From: Oceanispirochaeta crateris
GTDB lineage: Bacteria > Spirochaetota > Spirochaetia > DSM-2461
Assembly (NCBI RefSeq): GCF_008329965.1
Contig: NZ_CP036150.1
Span: forward strand, 2,604,001 to 2,668,000
DNA: 64,000 bases
Reading direction: 5' to 3'
In this document: positions 25,675 through 35,194 of the stretch, in pieces
Layout of the letters: each line of letters opens with the position of its first letter
Numbering within the stretch: position 1 is the stretch's first letter
The notes under the pieces: model-generated
Database searches by the model: none
Told to the model about the DNA's origin: nothing
Seen by the model: only the letters and a program-made list of their open reading frames with translations
Translations under genes and position numbers: made by a program

Positions 25675-28600
25675 TTAGCCTGGTAGTTCCTCCTTGAGAC
25701 CCCAGTTTTTATTTTTTGAAGACAGCCCCTTACCTCTATCGAAGAGGACCCCGTAAAAACAGGGAATTAAAATGAGAGCCGTGAGGGTGGAGAAGATCAA
25801 ACCGAATATGATTGTACTCGCCATGGGTCCCCAGACCACCGACTCTCCCCCCAGCCCTAAAGCGGTGGGCAGCAAGCCCGCGATGGTGGTCAAACTGGTA
25901 AGTAGTATGGGTCTGAGCCTAGTTTCGGCGGCCAGAATGACCGCATCGGCCAGGATGGCGCCCTCCTTCCTCAAATCATTGATAAAGCTGATGAGGACAA
26001 TTGAATCATTGACGGCGATTCCAGCCAGAGCCACTCCGGAATAGAGAACTGTAGTCGAAAAGGGCGTTCCAGAGAGGAACAGATAAAGAACAACACCCAC
26101 AAAGGCAAAGGGAATGGTCATAAGGATAAGGAGCGGTTGGGTGTAGGAGTTGAACTGCGCGCCCAGGATGAGATAGATGAGAAAGATTCCCAGAAGAAAA
26201 ATTTGGGCAATTTGGAGAAGCAGGTCATCCAGATCTGAGAATTCTCCTCCCACATCAAGCCGCATGTCGGGATACCGCTGCTGAAACTGTTCTTCATAAA
26301 GGGATTTCACCTGGGCATTAATATCGCGGAGGTTCCCCTTGTCATAGGCGTCAGCAGTGAGAGTGATTTCCCGTTTTCCATCCAGCCGCCGGATAGATGC
26401 CAGGGCGTTCCCCGGCTCCAGCCTTGTTAACGAGGATAATGGAATCTGCTGACCCGAAGGAGATATGATTTTCAGTTGGGAAAGCTCTTCTGCTGAGAGC
26501 ATTCCAGAAGAAGAGAAGCCGATGAGGATATCCACTTCTTCATTATTCTGAAAAAAAGTGCTGGCCTTTACACCGTCGAGAGAGGCCCGTAGAAATTGAC
26601 CGATATACACAGCATTCAGGCCGTAACGGGCCGCTCTGGCACCGTCAACGACAATCCTCAGCTCGGGAGTACCAGCCTCATAGTTGTCTTTGATATTGTA
26701 CAATTCTGGGTATTCCGCCATCTTTTCAAGCAACACCGAACTCACTCTTGTCAAGTCTTCATATGAATTCCCAAAGAGTCTATACGAGACAGGAGAACTT
26801 GTGGGAGGACCATTGGTGGCCCGTCTAAAGAGAACCTGATCCGCACCGGGAATGTCCGAAGTCAAACTTTTAGCTTCATTCATGATGGCGATGATGCTCC
26901 TTTGACGGCCCTCACCCTTCTCAGTGAGATCTACCACAATTTGCCCCAGATTTCCCTGGACCGTATTGCCCCCACTTTCCCCTCGGAATCCAACAAAACT
27001 GTTAATTCCGGCAAGCTCTCCGTTGCCCACCAGCGGAACAAGGCGCTCTTCAAAACGGCGGATCAGCTCTTCTGTACTGTCCAAAGTAGAACCGGGAGGC
27101 AGATCCAGATCGATGTAAAAAAGGGTAAAATCTTCGGCGCTGAATAGATCCTGTTTCAGTCTTGTCACCAGAGAAAAGGAGCCAATCATAAAGACAATGA
27201 TCACAAGAACGACCCGCTTTCTACGATTGTAGAGCCACCTGAGGATTTGGGAGAACCTGACTTTTATATGCTTGAAATACCGTTCTTCATTTCTGCTTTT
27301 TTTCTTGCCTCCCCGCCAGTCTGCGTAATGAGAAGGAAGAAAAAAGACCGCTTCCAGGGTTGAGACAACCAGGGCAATAGAAACGGTCAGGGGTATGATC
27401 CTGAGGAATTTTCCGATGGTCCCCGGAAGAAGCATGAGGGGAACAAAGGCCGCCACCGTCGTTGCCGTGGCGGCAGCCACAGGATAAACAACCTGATTGG
27501 TTCCCTGAATAGCCGCCTGATGTCGTTCCAACCCGCTCTGTTCTAAGCGGAAACTATTCTCAATGATGACGATGGCATGGTCTACAATCAGCCCCAGAAC
27601 AAGCACAAGAGCAAAGAGAGTATTGCTGTTAAATGTCTCTCCGGTCAAATCCAGAATCAAGAAGGTAACGGCAAAGGTGACGGGAATTCCCAGGGCGGTC
27701 ATCAGGGCATTCCTAAGCCCGACAAAGGCAAAGAGCAAAACAACCAGAAGTAACAGACCAAAAAGAGCGTTGTTAACCAGGACGTCTATGCTGTTTCTAA
27801 TTTGTATGGTGGAATCATTTTGAACATTTAAAGAGATGCCTTCGGGGAGGGAGTCTTTCCACCGGTCCACGATTTCCCGGGTATTTTCTACGATCCTGAT
27901 GGAGTTCCCACCGGGTATCTTGGAGATTCTCAGAGTCACCGCGGTTTGACCATTGAATCTGGATCTAACACCCCGGGGATCATACCCATCCTGAACTGTC
28001 GCAACATCTCCAATTCTGAGAAATCCTTCTGCTCCTGGAATTTGACGAATGATGACAGAGTCCAATTCTTTAACCGACTGAACTTCGCCGATGGTCCTAA
28101 CCAGATACTGGCGTTTTCCCGTATTCAGCGTACCGGCTGGAATGTTGAGATTACGGCCCTGAAGGGATTGAACCACTTCATTCACAGACAGCCCCAGGGC
28201 TTCGAGGCGGGTCTTGTCGACTTCGATAAAGATCTCTCTGTCCCGGACCCCTATGAGATCCACTGAGGAGACATCGGAAATACGAACCAGTTGTTCATAC
28301 AAACGGTCGGCCTCATCAATCATGGAGGCATAATCTCCATCTCCAGAGAGAACGACCTCTACAACGGGTAGAAAATCATTGGATGAAAAATCATCAACAA
28401 GGCTGTCTAAAGTCCCCTCCGGAAGAGAGACCTTACTAAATCGGGTTCGAACGTCCTGGAAGAGTTTGTCGAACTCATCAGATGAGATCCCGCTATCAAA
28501 GGCGACCCGTACAGAAGAGACTCCTTCGCTTGTTACAGACTGGATCTGGTCCAGATTATCAAGCCCCTGCATCTCATTTTCAATGGGGATGGTGATGAGT

Positions 28601-28782
28601 TTTTCCACATCTTCTGCAGCGGCCCCTGGATAGGGAACCAGGATTGTGACCCAGTAAAAGGGAACTTCCGCAAACTGTTCCCGGGGCATCCTGGACAGGC
28701 TGATCCCGCCCAATACCAGGAGAGTCACCATGAGGATATTGATCAAAACCGGATTCTTTACCGAAAACTGGCCGATATTCAT
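25675..28782 (-). CDS. RND-family efflux permease (HAE1/AcrB-like)
   Basis: A 1035-residue inner-membrane proton-driven pump with the RND layout. TM1 is near the N-terminus (ILMVTLLVLGG), two large periplasmic porter regions follow TM1 and TM7, and twelve membrane helices are expected. TM4 reads GLIVDHAIVIIEN; AcrB has two aspartates here and this protein has Asp-His. TM10 reads GIAVNDSIVLIS where AcrB has the relay lysine, so the proton path differs. The start ATG overlaps the adaptor gene's stop (ATGA). It should work with the adaptor encoded upstream and an outer-membrane TolC-type channel that is not in this window. Substrate unknown. Confidence 0.94.
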   Translation of the reverse strand: MNIGQFSVKNPVLINILMVTLLVLGGISLSRMPREQFAEVPFYWVTILVPYPGAAAEDVEKLITIPIENEMQGLDNLDQIQSVTSEGVSSVRVAFDSGISSDEFDKLFQDVRTRFSKVSLPEGTLDSLVDDFSSNDFLPVVEVVLSGDGDYASMIDEADRLYEQLVRISDVSSVDLIGVRDREIFIEVDKTRLEALGLSVNEVVQSLQGRNLNIPAGTLNTGKRQYLVRTIGEVQSVKELDSVIIRQIPGAEGFLRIGDVATVQDGYDPRGVRSRFNGQTAVTLRISKIPGGNSIRIVENTREIVDRWKDSLPEGISLNVQNDSTIQIRNSIDVLVNNALFGLLLLVVLLFAFVGLRNALMTALGIPVTFAVTFLILDLTGETFNSNTLFALVLVLGLIVDHAIVIIENSFRLEQSGLERHQAAIQGTNQVVYPVAAATATTVAAFVPLMLLPGTIGKFLRIIPLTVSIALVVSTLEAVFFLPSHYADWRGGKKKSRNEERYFKHIKVRFSQILRWLYNRRKRVVLVIIVFMIGSFSLVTRLKQDLFSAEDFTLFYIDLDLPPGSTLDSTEELIRRFEERLVPLVGNGELAGINSFVGFRGESGGNTVQGNLGQIVVDLTEKGEGRQRSIIAIMNEAKSLTSDIPGADQVLFRRATNGPPTSSPVSYRLFGNSYEDLTRVSSVLLEKMAEYPELYNIKDNYEAGTPELRIVVDGARAARYGLNAVYIGQFLRASLDGVKASTFFQNNEEVDILIGFSSSGMLSAEELSQLKIISPSGQQIPLSSLTRLEPGNALASIRRLDGKREITLTADAYDKGNLRDINAQVKSLYEEQFQQRYPDMRLDVGGEFSDLDDLLLQIAQIFLLGIFLIYLILGAQFNSYTQPLLILMTIPFAFVGVVLYLFLSGTPFSTTVLYSGVALAGIAVNDSIVLISFINDLRKEGAILADAVILAAETRLRPILLTSLTTIAGLLPTALGLGGESVVWGPMASTIIFGLIFSTLTALILIPCFYGVLFDRGKGLSSKNKNWGLKEELPG

Positions 28783-29861
28783 TCAGGGGTCTCCAATGAC
28801 AGGGGGGTGGGAACAACAGGATCACCGGGAATGAGGGCATTCAATCCGCTGACAATAAGAGCTTCTCCCGGAATCAATCCATCTTTGACGGCAACTCGGT
28901 CTCCCAGTGACTGCAAAATAGAAATTTCCACTGCCTCAGCGGCTCCTTCCCGAATGCGAAACACAAAGGGGAGGCCGTTTCTGTAGACAATGGCCGAAGC
29001 AGGAATGATCAGCTCTTTCATCTCCAGCTGTCTGGGACTGATCCTAACCCGGGCTGTCATGCCGGACTTGAGGGTCACACCGAGGCTGTTGGGCCAGGTC
29101 ACGATGACCGGAAATCCGCCCCCCGCCCGCCTGCTTCCGGGAGAGACTGCTTTCACCAGAGCCTGAATATCATACTCTGGAAGCGGGTTGACCGTGACCT
29201 TGGCCACAGATCCAGTCTGAATGAGGGCGATTTCATCCTCTCCTACACTCAGATTGACCCGAAAAGAGGAATTGTCAACGATACGAGTCACAGCAATTCC
29301 CGATTGAATATAGCTCCCCACCCCAATGCTGCTATCACGGCTACTTATATAGCCGCTCAAGGGAGCCTTGATGACAGTATTGTCCAGAAGATCCCGGGCC
29401 TGTTCCAGACGCAAACGGGCAGATTCCACCTTGGTCAATCCCTGATTGAAGACCACCAGAGAGGTTCCCCCCGTATCATAAGACTTGCGCAAGGCTTCAA
29501 ATTCAAGTTCTGCGGTCTTCGAATCCTGAAGAGCGAATGTATAATTGATTTTGGGCAAGCGGTCCTCCACTGTCAGCAAGGTATCCCCCTGATTGACAAA
29601 GTCGCCGATCTCAAAATTGACAGAATGGATCAAACCGGAAGTCTCACTGATGACATCCGCTTCACGGATTCCTTCCAAAACACCTGAGGCTTCGATGGCC
29701 TGGATAAATGGTTCTTCCCGGACGGTCTCTGTGAACACAGCCAGGGCCTCTTTGTCGTTGACTTCCCAGCTCGAAGCAGCGCTTAGGTCATCTTCTTTAC
29801 GGGATCCGCAGGAAAATATGAAAAGACTCATCAGTACGACAAGGATGCCCCTATTCTTCAT
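28779..29861 (-). CDS. RND efflux periplasmic adaptor lipoprotein (MFP)
   Basis: A membrane-fusion protein of about 360 residues. I chose the ATG at 29861 because AGGAG lies 8 nt upstream and it yields a lipoprotein signal (MKNRGILVVLMSLFIFSC) with the lipid-carrying cysteine at 18. The frame upstream of it is not signal-like. The lipoyl half-motifs (SGLIHSVNFEIGDFVNQGD and IKAPLSGYISSRDSSIGV) flank a helical hairpin, followed by beta-barrel and membrane-proximal domains. It bridges the RND pump to an outer-membrane channel. It is the first gene of the adaptor-pump-regulator-kinase operon and has a good promoter just upstream. Confidence 0.92.
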   Translation of the reverse strand: MKNRGILVVLMSLFIFSCGSRKEDDLSAASSWEVNDKEALAVFTETVREEPFIQAIEASGVLEGIREADVISETSGLIHSVNFEIGDFVNQGDTLLTVEDRLPKINYTFALQDSKTAELEFEALRKSYDTGGTSLVVFNQGLTKVESARLRLEQARDLLDNTVIKAPLSGYISSRDSSIGVGSYIQSGIAVTRIVDNSSFRVNLSVGEDEIALIQTGSVAKVTVNPLPEYDIQALVKAVSPGSRRAGGGFPVIVTWPNSLGVTLKSGMTARVRISPRQLEMKELIIPASAIVYRNGLPFVFRIREGAAEAVEISILQSLGDRVAVKDGLIPGEALIVSGLNALIPGDPVVPTPLSLETPE

Positions 29862-29885
29862 GTTTATGCTCCTAATGAAACCTAA

Positions 29886-29914
29886 ACTATAAAAAGAATT
29901 TACTGCAGAATCAA
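29886..29914 (-). promoter_or_regulatory. Promoter of the RND efflux operon
   Basis: On the minus strand TTGATT (complement of 29909-29914), 17 bases, TATAGT (complement of 29886-29891). The -10 ends 24 bases before the ATG and just before the Shine-Dalgarno. A second TATAAT-like element lies further upstream and may serve the divergent gene or be a shadow. Confidence 0.65.
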
Positions 29915-30031
29915 ACAGTTGTTTTATTATATCGGTTTTTTTCAGTTCCCACCTGTCCTGCATCCGTCTATACTGACACAATCAACAAAAGCGATTAAAA
30001 AATATGAAAAGATCACTGTGAAGGAATAGTC

Positions 30032-30832
30032 ATGAAAAAGATTCTGCACGTAGACAACAGCTCATTTGTCCGAAAAATCATCAAAAACATAGCCATAGAG
30101 AAAGGGCTTCAGTTTGATGAAACGAACAGCCAAAACGAGGCAATGGAAATTCTGAAACTTGGAGATGTTGACCTGATCATCACGGGTTTGGAACTGGCAG
30201 ATTCCTCGGGAGAGGATTTTATTACCAATCTCAAAAAATCGGTGAATTCACGGATACCAGTGATTGCTGTCACCTCCAATGACTCCCTGGAAGCCAGAGA
30301 AGCGTTATTTGACCTGGGAGTGGTAGACTACATCCTCAAGTCAGAACTGTCACAGAATCGTCTGGACAAATACTTTGATATATTCCTCAATGAAGATGGT
30401 TTCACCCTGGACCTGCAGGCCCGCAAGATTGCCGTTCTGGATGACAGCAAGGTAGCCTTGATGACCATCAGAAGCATCTTCGAACTGAACAACATAAGAA
30501 ATGTACAGTATTTCCAGAATCCTGCGGAACTCCTGGCCAGCAAGGATGATTTTTCAATCTATCTTGTGGATCTCATACTACCTGAAATATCCGGGGAGGA
30601 GGTGGTGATGAACCTGAGAAAAAGAGAGGGCGACAAGGTGATCATTGCCATTTCAGGCATCAGGAGTTACAAGTCAATGAGCCAGATTCTTCTCTTTGGC
30701 GCCGATGATTATATTATGAAGCCCTTTGATGTGAATCTCTTCCTGGCCCGGATGAAAAACTGTGTAAGAATGCTTTCTCTTATGAAGGAGCTCAGAGAAA
30801 CCAAGGAAGAACTCAAAAAGCTCAAGGGCTGA
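30032..30832 (+). CDS. Tandem-receiver response regulator (first receiver degenerate)
   Basis: Two receiver domains in 266 residues with a short coiled C-terminus (LMKELRETKEELKKLKG) and no DNA-binding output. The second receiver (about 128-250) is complete: KIAVLDDSKVALM, phospho-Asp in IYLVDLILPEISGEE and Lys in YIMKPFD. The first (1-118) has KILHVDNSSFV, but where the phospho-Asp should be it reads DLIITGLELADSSGED, with Gly in place of Asp, so it cannot be phosphorylated in the normal way. The first domain may be a docking or dimer partner. It is divergent from the efflux operon. Confidence 0.88.
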   Translation: MKKILHVDNSSFVRKIIKNIAIEKGLQFDETNSQNEAMEILKLGDVDLIITGLELADSSGEDFITNLKKSVNSRIPVIAVTSNDSLEAREALFDLGVVDYILKSELSQNRLDKYFDIFLNEDGFTLDLQARKIAVLDDSKVALMTIRSIFELNNIRNVQYFQNPAELLASKDDFSIYLVDLILPEISGEEVVMNLRKREGDKVIIAISGIRSYKSMSQILLFGADDYIMKPFDVNLFLARMKNCVRMLSLMKELRETKEELKKLKG

Positions 30833-30840
30833 TAATCCAA

Positions 30841-32304
30841 TCAGGAAGGGGCATATTTTAAGACCTGATCCTTCAGAATCTCTTCATATTTCTCCAACTC
30901 TTTCACCACCAGTTTCTGTGCAGGTGTGACATCCGTTGAATACTTCAGGTTTTCAAGGACTTTTAGAAATCCGCCGTGATCCAAGGCTCCACGGGCTTTT
31001 GGAAAGAGAATACGCCCCGCACAGGCACTTTTCCAGGCAGCCATTTCCTCCGCATCCAGTGTAGCTGGAAAATTCCTGCCGATGAACCGCCTGAGCATCT
31101 CCGGTATCCGGGGATCAAAAAAGTTCAGGGTCAGAGTCTTCAGTTCTTCCGGAGCCGTTTCATGAATGATCTTCATTCTGATCCTGTCATCATCCCGGAA
31201 GAAGCCCCCGGAATAGATTTGAAGATCAGGATCATCTTCTACGCTGTAATATTTAGACTTATCCTGATTAAAGACTTCCCGGATTTTTTGCAGTAGTCCT
31301 GGATCTGACTGAAGTAGACGGCTGTGTTCTAGACAGGTTTCCTTATCGATGCCCAAACGTAATGCCGCTTCATCATCCAGGGTATTCATGGGAGCGACAA
31401 TGGGACATTTCCCGATATTGATGTCTTTTAGGGGGATACGCTCCAGCCCTTCATCGGCCAACTCCTTTCTGGGAGTAAACACCCTGTGTCGGATTTCCCC
31501 CACAGTAAGTTCCAGTAAAGGAGTAGGATCAAAACGGAGATCAAAACAGTGGATTGAGTTTCGCATCAAGGGATCGACAACAAGGGGAGCCATCAGGGTA
31601 GTACAGCCCGTCTGGCTTGTCAGCATACCCGATGTATGTACCAGGGGTTCCCGGCTTTCCAAATTGATGATCTTTTTTATATCATCCTTCTGTCTGTGTT
31701 CAAAGAAGTAGTTGTAGATGCGAGGCTGTTTTTCGGCGATGAGGCGGGCCATTCCGATGGTGGCATACACATCGGAAAGCGCATCATGGGCATGCTCATG
31801 GCTGATTCCATTGGCTTCGGATAGCTTTTCAAGCTTAAACAGAGGTCTCCCATCCTCGTGTTGAGGCCAGGTAATGCCCTCCGGCCTCAAATCATGGGTC
31901 GCCCGGACCAGATCGAGGATATCCCAGCGGCTGTTGCCGTCAGCCCACTCCCGCCGATAGGGGTCCAGAAAGTTCCTATAATACAAGTTGCGGATAAACT
32001 CATCATCAAAGCGAATACTGTTGTAACCGGCGACACAGGTTCCAGGCCGGGAAAATTCTTTGTCTATGGCCTTGATGAAGTCATACTCCCTGAGGCCTTT
32101 TTCGAGAGATTCCTGGGGGGTGATTCCTGTCACGAGACAGGCATAGGGGTCGGGAATATAATCGGGAGTAATACGGCAATACAGAACAACCGGATCTTCC
32201 ATTATCTCAAATTGTTCATTTGTGCGGACGGCGGCAAACTGGGCCACCCGGTCCCATCGCGGATTCTTACCGAAGGTTTCCAGATCATACCATAAAAATG
32301 TCAT
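30841..32304 (-). CDS. sbcB: Exodeoxyribonuclease I
   Basis: A 3'-to-5' single-strand DNA exonuclease of the DEDDh type, acting in recombination and mismatch repair. The ExoI motif FLWYDLETFGKNPRWDR has the metal-binding Asp7 and Glu9. GYNSIRFDDEFIRNLYYRNF matches ExoII, and HEHAHDALSDVYATIGMA is ExoIII with the catalytic His and Asp. The C-terminal half keeps the SH3-like and helical SbcB regions (PLVVDPLMRNS, RFDPTPLLEL). Length 487 is close to the E. coli protein. SbcB is best known in gammaproteobacteria, so its presence here with a Pol II gene 8 kb away is notable. Confidence 0.9.
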   Translation of the reverse strand: MTFLWYDLETFGKNPRWDRVAQFAAVRTNEQFEIMEDPVVLYCRITPDYIPDPYACLVTGITPQESLEKGLREYDFIKAIDKEFSRPGTCVAGYNSIRFDDEFIRNLYYRNFLDPYRREWADGNSRWDILDLVRATHDLRPEGITWPQHEDGRPLFKLEKLSEANGISHEHAHDALSDVYATIGMARLIAEKQPRIYNYFFEHRQKDDIKKIINLESREPLVHTSGMLTSQTGCTTLMAPLVVDPLMRNSIHCFDLRFDPTPLLELTVGEIRHRVFTPRKELADEGLERIPLKDINIGKCPIVAPMNTLDDEAALRLGIDKETCLEHSRLLQSDPGLLQKIREVFNQDKSKYYSVEDDPDLQIYSGGFFRDDDRIRMKIIHETAPEELKTLTLNFFDPRIPEMLRRFIGRNFPATLDAEEMAAWKSACAGRILFPKARGALDHGGFLKVLENLKYSTDVTPAQKLVVKELEKYEEILKDQVLKYAPS

Positions 32305-32411
32305 TTCATAATGATAAAGGATTCCTGTAATTGGTCAAGTTCATTCGGCAAAGTACTTCTGCTCCCAGACCTGAGGACAGCCCCATGCAGTGTACAGCTT
32401 TTTATCTCCTT

Positions 32412-32672
32412 TTAACCCCTCGGTTTTTTCTCACTCACAAGAGCTCCAAGCCCCATGATAATCAGCAGGAGAGCCAGGATTCCCCCGGAAAACAGAAACC
32501 CGAGAATCGCAGCACAGAACGGAAACAGGAGGACCGCAAAAAGGAGAGTTAAAACCAGTTTCAATATGAAGCCAACTCCTGTAAAGATAAGTGTTAAAAT
32601 AAAGAACAAAAACTTCAGAAAAAATACTCCTGAAAATACAATCAGGAGGGCTATGCCCATTAATTGCAACAT
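32412..32672 (-). CDS. Small hydrophobic membrane protein
   Basis: An 86-residue protein that is almost wholly hydrophobic, with two or three membrane helices (FSGVFFLKFLFFILTLIFTG, FILKLVLTLLFAVLLFPF, GGILALLLIIMGLGAL) and a short basic C-terminal tail (SEKKPRG). GAGGT sits 7 nt before the ATG, which supports translation. I do not recognise a family. It is upstream of sbcB on the same strand with a 107-base gap, and divergent from the TSUP transporter gene. Confidence 0.6.
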   Translation of the reverse strand: MLQLMGIALLIVFSGVFFLKFLFFILTLIFTGVGFILKLVLTLLFAVLLFPFCAAILGFLFSGGILALLLIIMGLGALVSEKKPRG

Positions 32673-32865
32673 AGAATTACCTCACTTCGCAAAATCATCA
32701 ATAATATCGTATCAAACTTAATACAAAGACCATGCCAATGTCTAAAGATCTGTCTTCAGACCTCTCCTATGAGCACCATTTCTTCTCCAAAGGGGGGAAT
32801 CCGCCGATTTCCGGCCTGATTTACCAGATCTGTACAACATTCAAACACTGGGATATTCTTGCACC

Positions 32866-33633
32866 ATGGTATTTGAACCGACCCTCACAGAATTGATCAT
32901 ACTGCTTTCAGCGGCCTTAACTGCCGGATTTGTCGACTCCATCGCAGGAGGAGGCGGATTGATCACCCTCCCCGCGCTCCTGGCGGTTGGAATTCCTCCT
33001 CACCTGGCACTGGGGACGAACAAACTTCAGGCAAGCTTCGGCTCCTGCACCGCGGCGATCCGCTATACCGGATCGGGCCTGGTGATCAGGGATCAACTCG
33101 TTAAAGCGGTCATATTCACATTCATAGGAGCTCTCACAGGAACGGTTCTCATACAGATAATTCCCGCAGACTCTCTCAAACGAGTCATCCCCTTTATTCT
33201 TCTGGCCGTGTTTATCTACACACTCCTATCCCCGGATCTGGGCAGCATTGACCGCCGTGCCCGCATGAAGATTTCAATGTTTTACACCCTTGCCGGCTTG
33301 ACCCTGGGGTTCTACGATGGTTTTTTCGGTCCTGGAACCGGCTCTTTCTGGACCATTGCCCTGGTCATCCTTATGGGGTATAACCTGAAATCGGCCACAG
33401 CCAATACAAAGATTGTGAATTTCACCAGTAATATCGTGTCTCTCATCCTCTTCATCATCGGTGGAAATGTTCTCTTTATACCAGGACTGATCATGGCCAC
33501 CGGTCAGATTGCAGGAGCCTGGATGGGGAGCCATCTTGTAATCCGGCAAGGAACAAAATTCATAAGAATCTTCTTTCTTGCGGTTGTAGCCCTCACGATT
33601 ATAAAACTCTTTTATCAGGAATTCCTGGGCTGA
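32866..33633 (+). CDS. TauE/SafE (TSUP)-family anion permease
   Basis: A 255-residue inner-membrane protein with eight or so helices. It has the family repeats: GFVDSIAGGGGLITLPALLAVGIPP with LGTNKLQASFGSC in the first half, and GFYDGFFGPGTGSF with NFTSNIVSLILFIIGG in the second. TSUP proteins move sulfite, sulfonates or other organosulfur or small carboxylate anions; the substrate here is not known. It is the first gene of a plus-strand run with a TatD-like hydrolase two bases downstream. Confidence 0.9.
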   Translation: MVFEPTLTELIILLSAALTAGFVDSIAGGGGLITLPALLAVGIPPHLALGTNKLQASFGSCTAAIRYTGSGLVIRDQLVKAVIFTFIGALTGTVLIQIIPADSLKRVIPFILLAVFIYTLLSPDLGSIDRRARMKISMFYTLAGLTLGFYDGFFGPGTGSFWTIALVILMGYNLKSATANTKIVNFTSNIVSLILFIIGGNVLFIPGLIMATGQIAGAWMGSHLVIRQGTKFIRIFFLAVVALTIIKLFYQEFLG

Positions 33634-33635
33634 CA

Positions 33636-34343
33636 ATGGTATGTGATGCTCATCTTCACAGCAGCCATCTCCCTCTGGCGGACATATCCAGCGGAGGCCT
33701 CTTTCTATCCTGTTCCTCATCGAGTGCCGACTGGGCCCCCCTCCTGAATGATCCCAGGATTATCCCTTTTCTGGGTATTCATCCAGAATGTTTAAAGGAT
33801 GACTGGGAATTGGAACTGGAGGAGCTGGATCGTATCCTGAAAGAGAATCCGGCAGCGGGATTAGGGGAATGCGGACTGGACAGACGATTTTATAAGTTAA
33901 TTTCAAGGGAAGAACAGGAACGAGCCTTGAAGGCTCATTTCGATCTGGCGAAGAAATATAGCAGAAGTATTGTCCTACATCAGGTTCAGGCATCGGGTGC
34001 CTTGGCAGACTTTATCAGTGGAGAAAAACCGGAAATACCAGTCCTTATCCATGGTTTTTCAGGGTCTAGGGAAATACTCAAACGGTACATCCAGTTAGAT
34101 CTTTTTATTTCCCTGGGACCCGGAGTGCATTCTGGGGGAGTGGAATTAGCTGAGACTCTGAAACTAATTCCAGACAATAGACTGCTCCTTGAAACGGATT
34201 GGCCATACACAGCCGGCAGGGGTAGCACATCATATAAGGAAATCTTAAATCAGCATTACGAGGAGATATCCAGAGCCATGGGAGTGGATTTTAAGACCCT
34301 GGCCTGGAGAATAAGAGAAAATGGAGCGGTTTTTACGAATTGA
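33636..34343 (+). CDS. TatD-family metal-dependent hydrolase
   Basis: An amidohydrolase-fold protein of 235 residues. The metal ligands of the TatD family are present: HxH in DAHLH (4-8), the glutamate in GECGLDRRF, a histidine in IVLHQVQ, another in VLIHGFSGS, and the aspartate in LLLETDWPY. TatD proteins are 3'-5' exonucleases on damaged DNA or D-aminoacyl deacylase-like enzymes; activity here is not certain. The sequence between the ligands is shorter and more divergent than E. coli TatD. Its 3' end overlaps the tcdA start by 23 bases. Confidence 0.85.
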   Translation: MVCDAHLHSSHLPLADISSGGLFLSCSSSSADWAPLLNDPRIIPFLGIHPECLKDDWELELEELDRILKENPAAGLGECGLDRRFYKLISREEQERALKAHFDLAKKYSRSIVLHQVQASGALADFISGEKPEIPVLIHGFSGSREILKRYIQLDLFISLGPGVHSGGVELAETLKLIPDNRLLLETDWPYTAGRGSTSYKEILNQHYEEISRAMGVDFKTLAWRIRENGAVFTN

Positions 34344-35076
34344 TCGTCTCATCGGTCAAGAAAAAAGAGAGACCTTGTCAGAAAAGAGAGTCTGCATTGT
34401 GGGCCTGGGAGCCGTGGGAGGCTATGCCCTGGAAGCCCTGGCCAGGAGCGGAATCGGCTCGTTCACCCTGGTAGATTTTGATGTCATTAATTTGACAAAC
34501 ATCAACCGTCAAATTCTGGCTATGGACTCCACTATAGGGACTAGCAAGGTAGATTTGGCCCGACAAAGAATACTGGATATCAATCCAGACTGCCGGGTAG
34601 AGGCGCTTAAAATCTTTGCCCATGATGAAACCATGGATGAAATTTTCTCATCCGTTCCGGATGTGCTGGTTGATGCCATTGATTCCATGGCCCCCAAGCT
34701 GGCCCTCCTTGAGTATGCCTGGAAGAGAGGGATACCCACGGTCTCATCCATGGGAGCGGCCCTTCACTGTGATCCATTTTCTATCAAACGCAGCGATCTT
34801 ATGAAATCGAATACCTGCCCATTGGCCAGACAGATCAGACAAAAGCTCCGCCGGAGGGGCGTGGGAAAGGGAATTGTCTGCATCTATTCCACAGAGCTCA
34901 TCGATTATGAATACAAAGACCCCGAAGAAGAAGAAAATACCCAGAGGAATGAACAGGACTTGGACCGGGGCAGAACCAGGAAAGTTCTGGGGAGCCTACC
35001 GACTGTCACAGGGATTTTCGGCCTGCAAATTGCCCATACGGTGCTGCATATTCTGTTGGGTAATCCTCTCAAGTAA
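34321..35076 (+). CDS. tcdA: tRNA threonylcarbamoyladenosine dehydratase (TcdA/CsdL)
   Basis: An E1-like (ThiF/MoeB) adenylating enzyme that cyclises t6A37 to ct6A in tRNAs reading ANN codons. The ATP site is VCIVGLGAVGGYALEALARS. The catalytic and binding set follows in LVDFDVINLTNINRQI and VDAIDSMAPK. The C-terminal block NTCPLARQIRQKLRRRG and SLPTVTGIFG are TcdA-specific. Length 251 is normal. It overlaps the TatD gene, which suggests translational coupling, and is followed by a DEAD-box helicase, making this an RNA-processing neighbourhood. Confidence 0.93.
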   Translation: MERFLRIDRLIGQEKRETLSEKRVCIVGLGAVGGYALEALARSGIGSFTLVDFDVINLTNINRQILAMDSTIGTSKVDLARQRILDINPDCRVEALKIFAHDETMDEIFSSVPDVLVDAIDSMAPKLALLEYAWKRGIPTVSSMGAALHCDPFSIKRSDLMKSNTCPLARQIRQKLRRRGVGKGIVCIYSTELIDYEYKDPEEEENTQRNEQDLDRGRTRKVLGSLPTVTGIFGLQIAHTVLHILLGNPLK

Positions 35077-35194
35077 TGAACCCTAGCTTTATGATACAAT
35101 CCATTTGCTCAGGAAGTGTAAAATACCTCTATACAAAGGCTTTGAAATTTCATAGAAAGAACCACCCCTGTTCGAGGAGAGAGAACATCAGATT

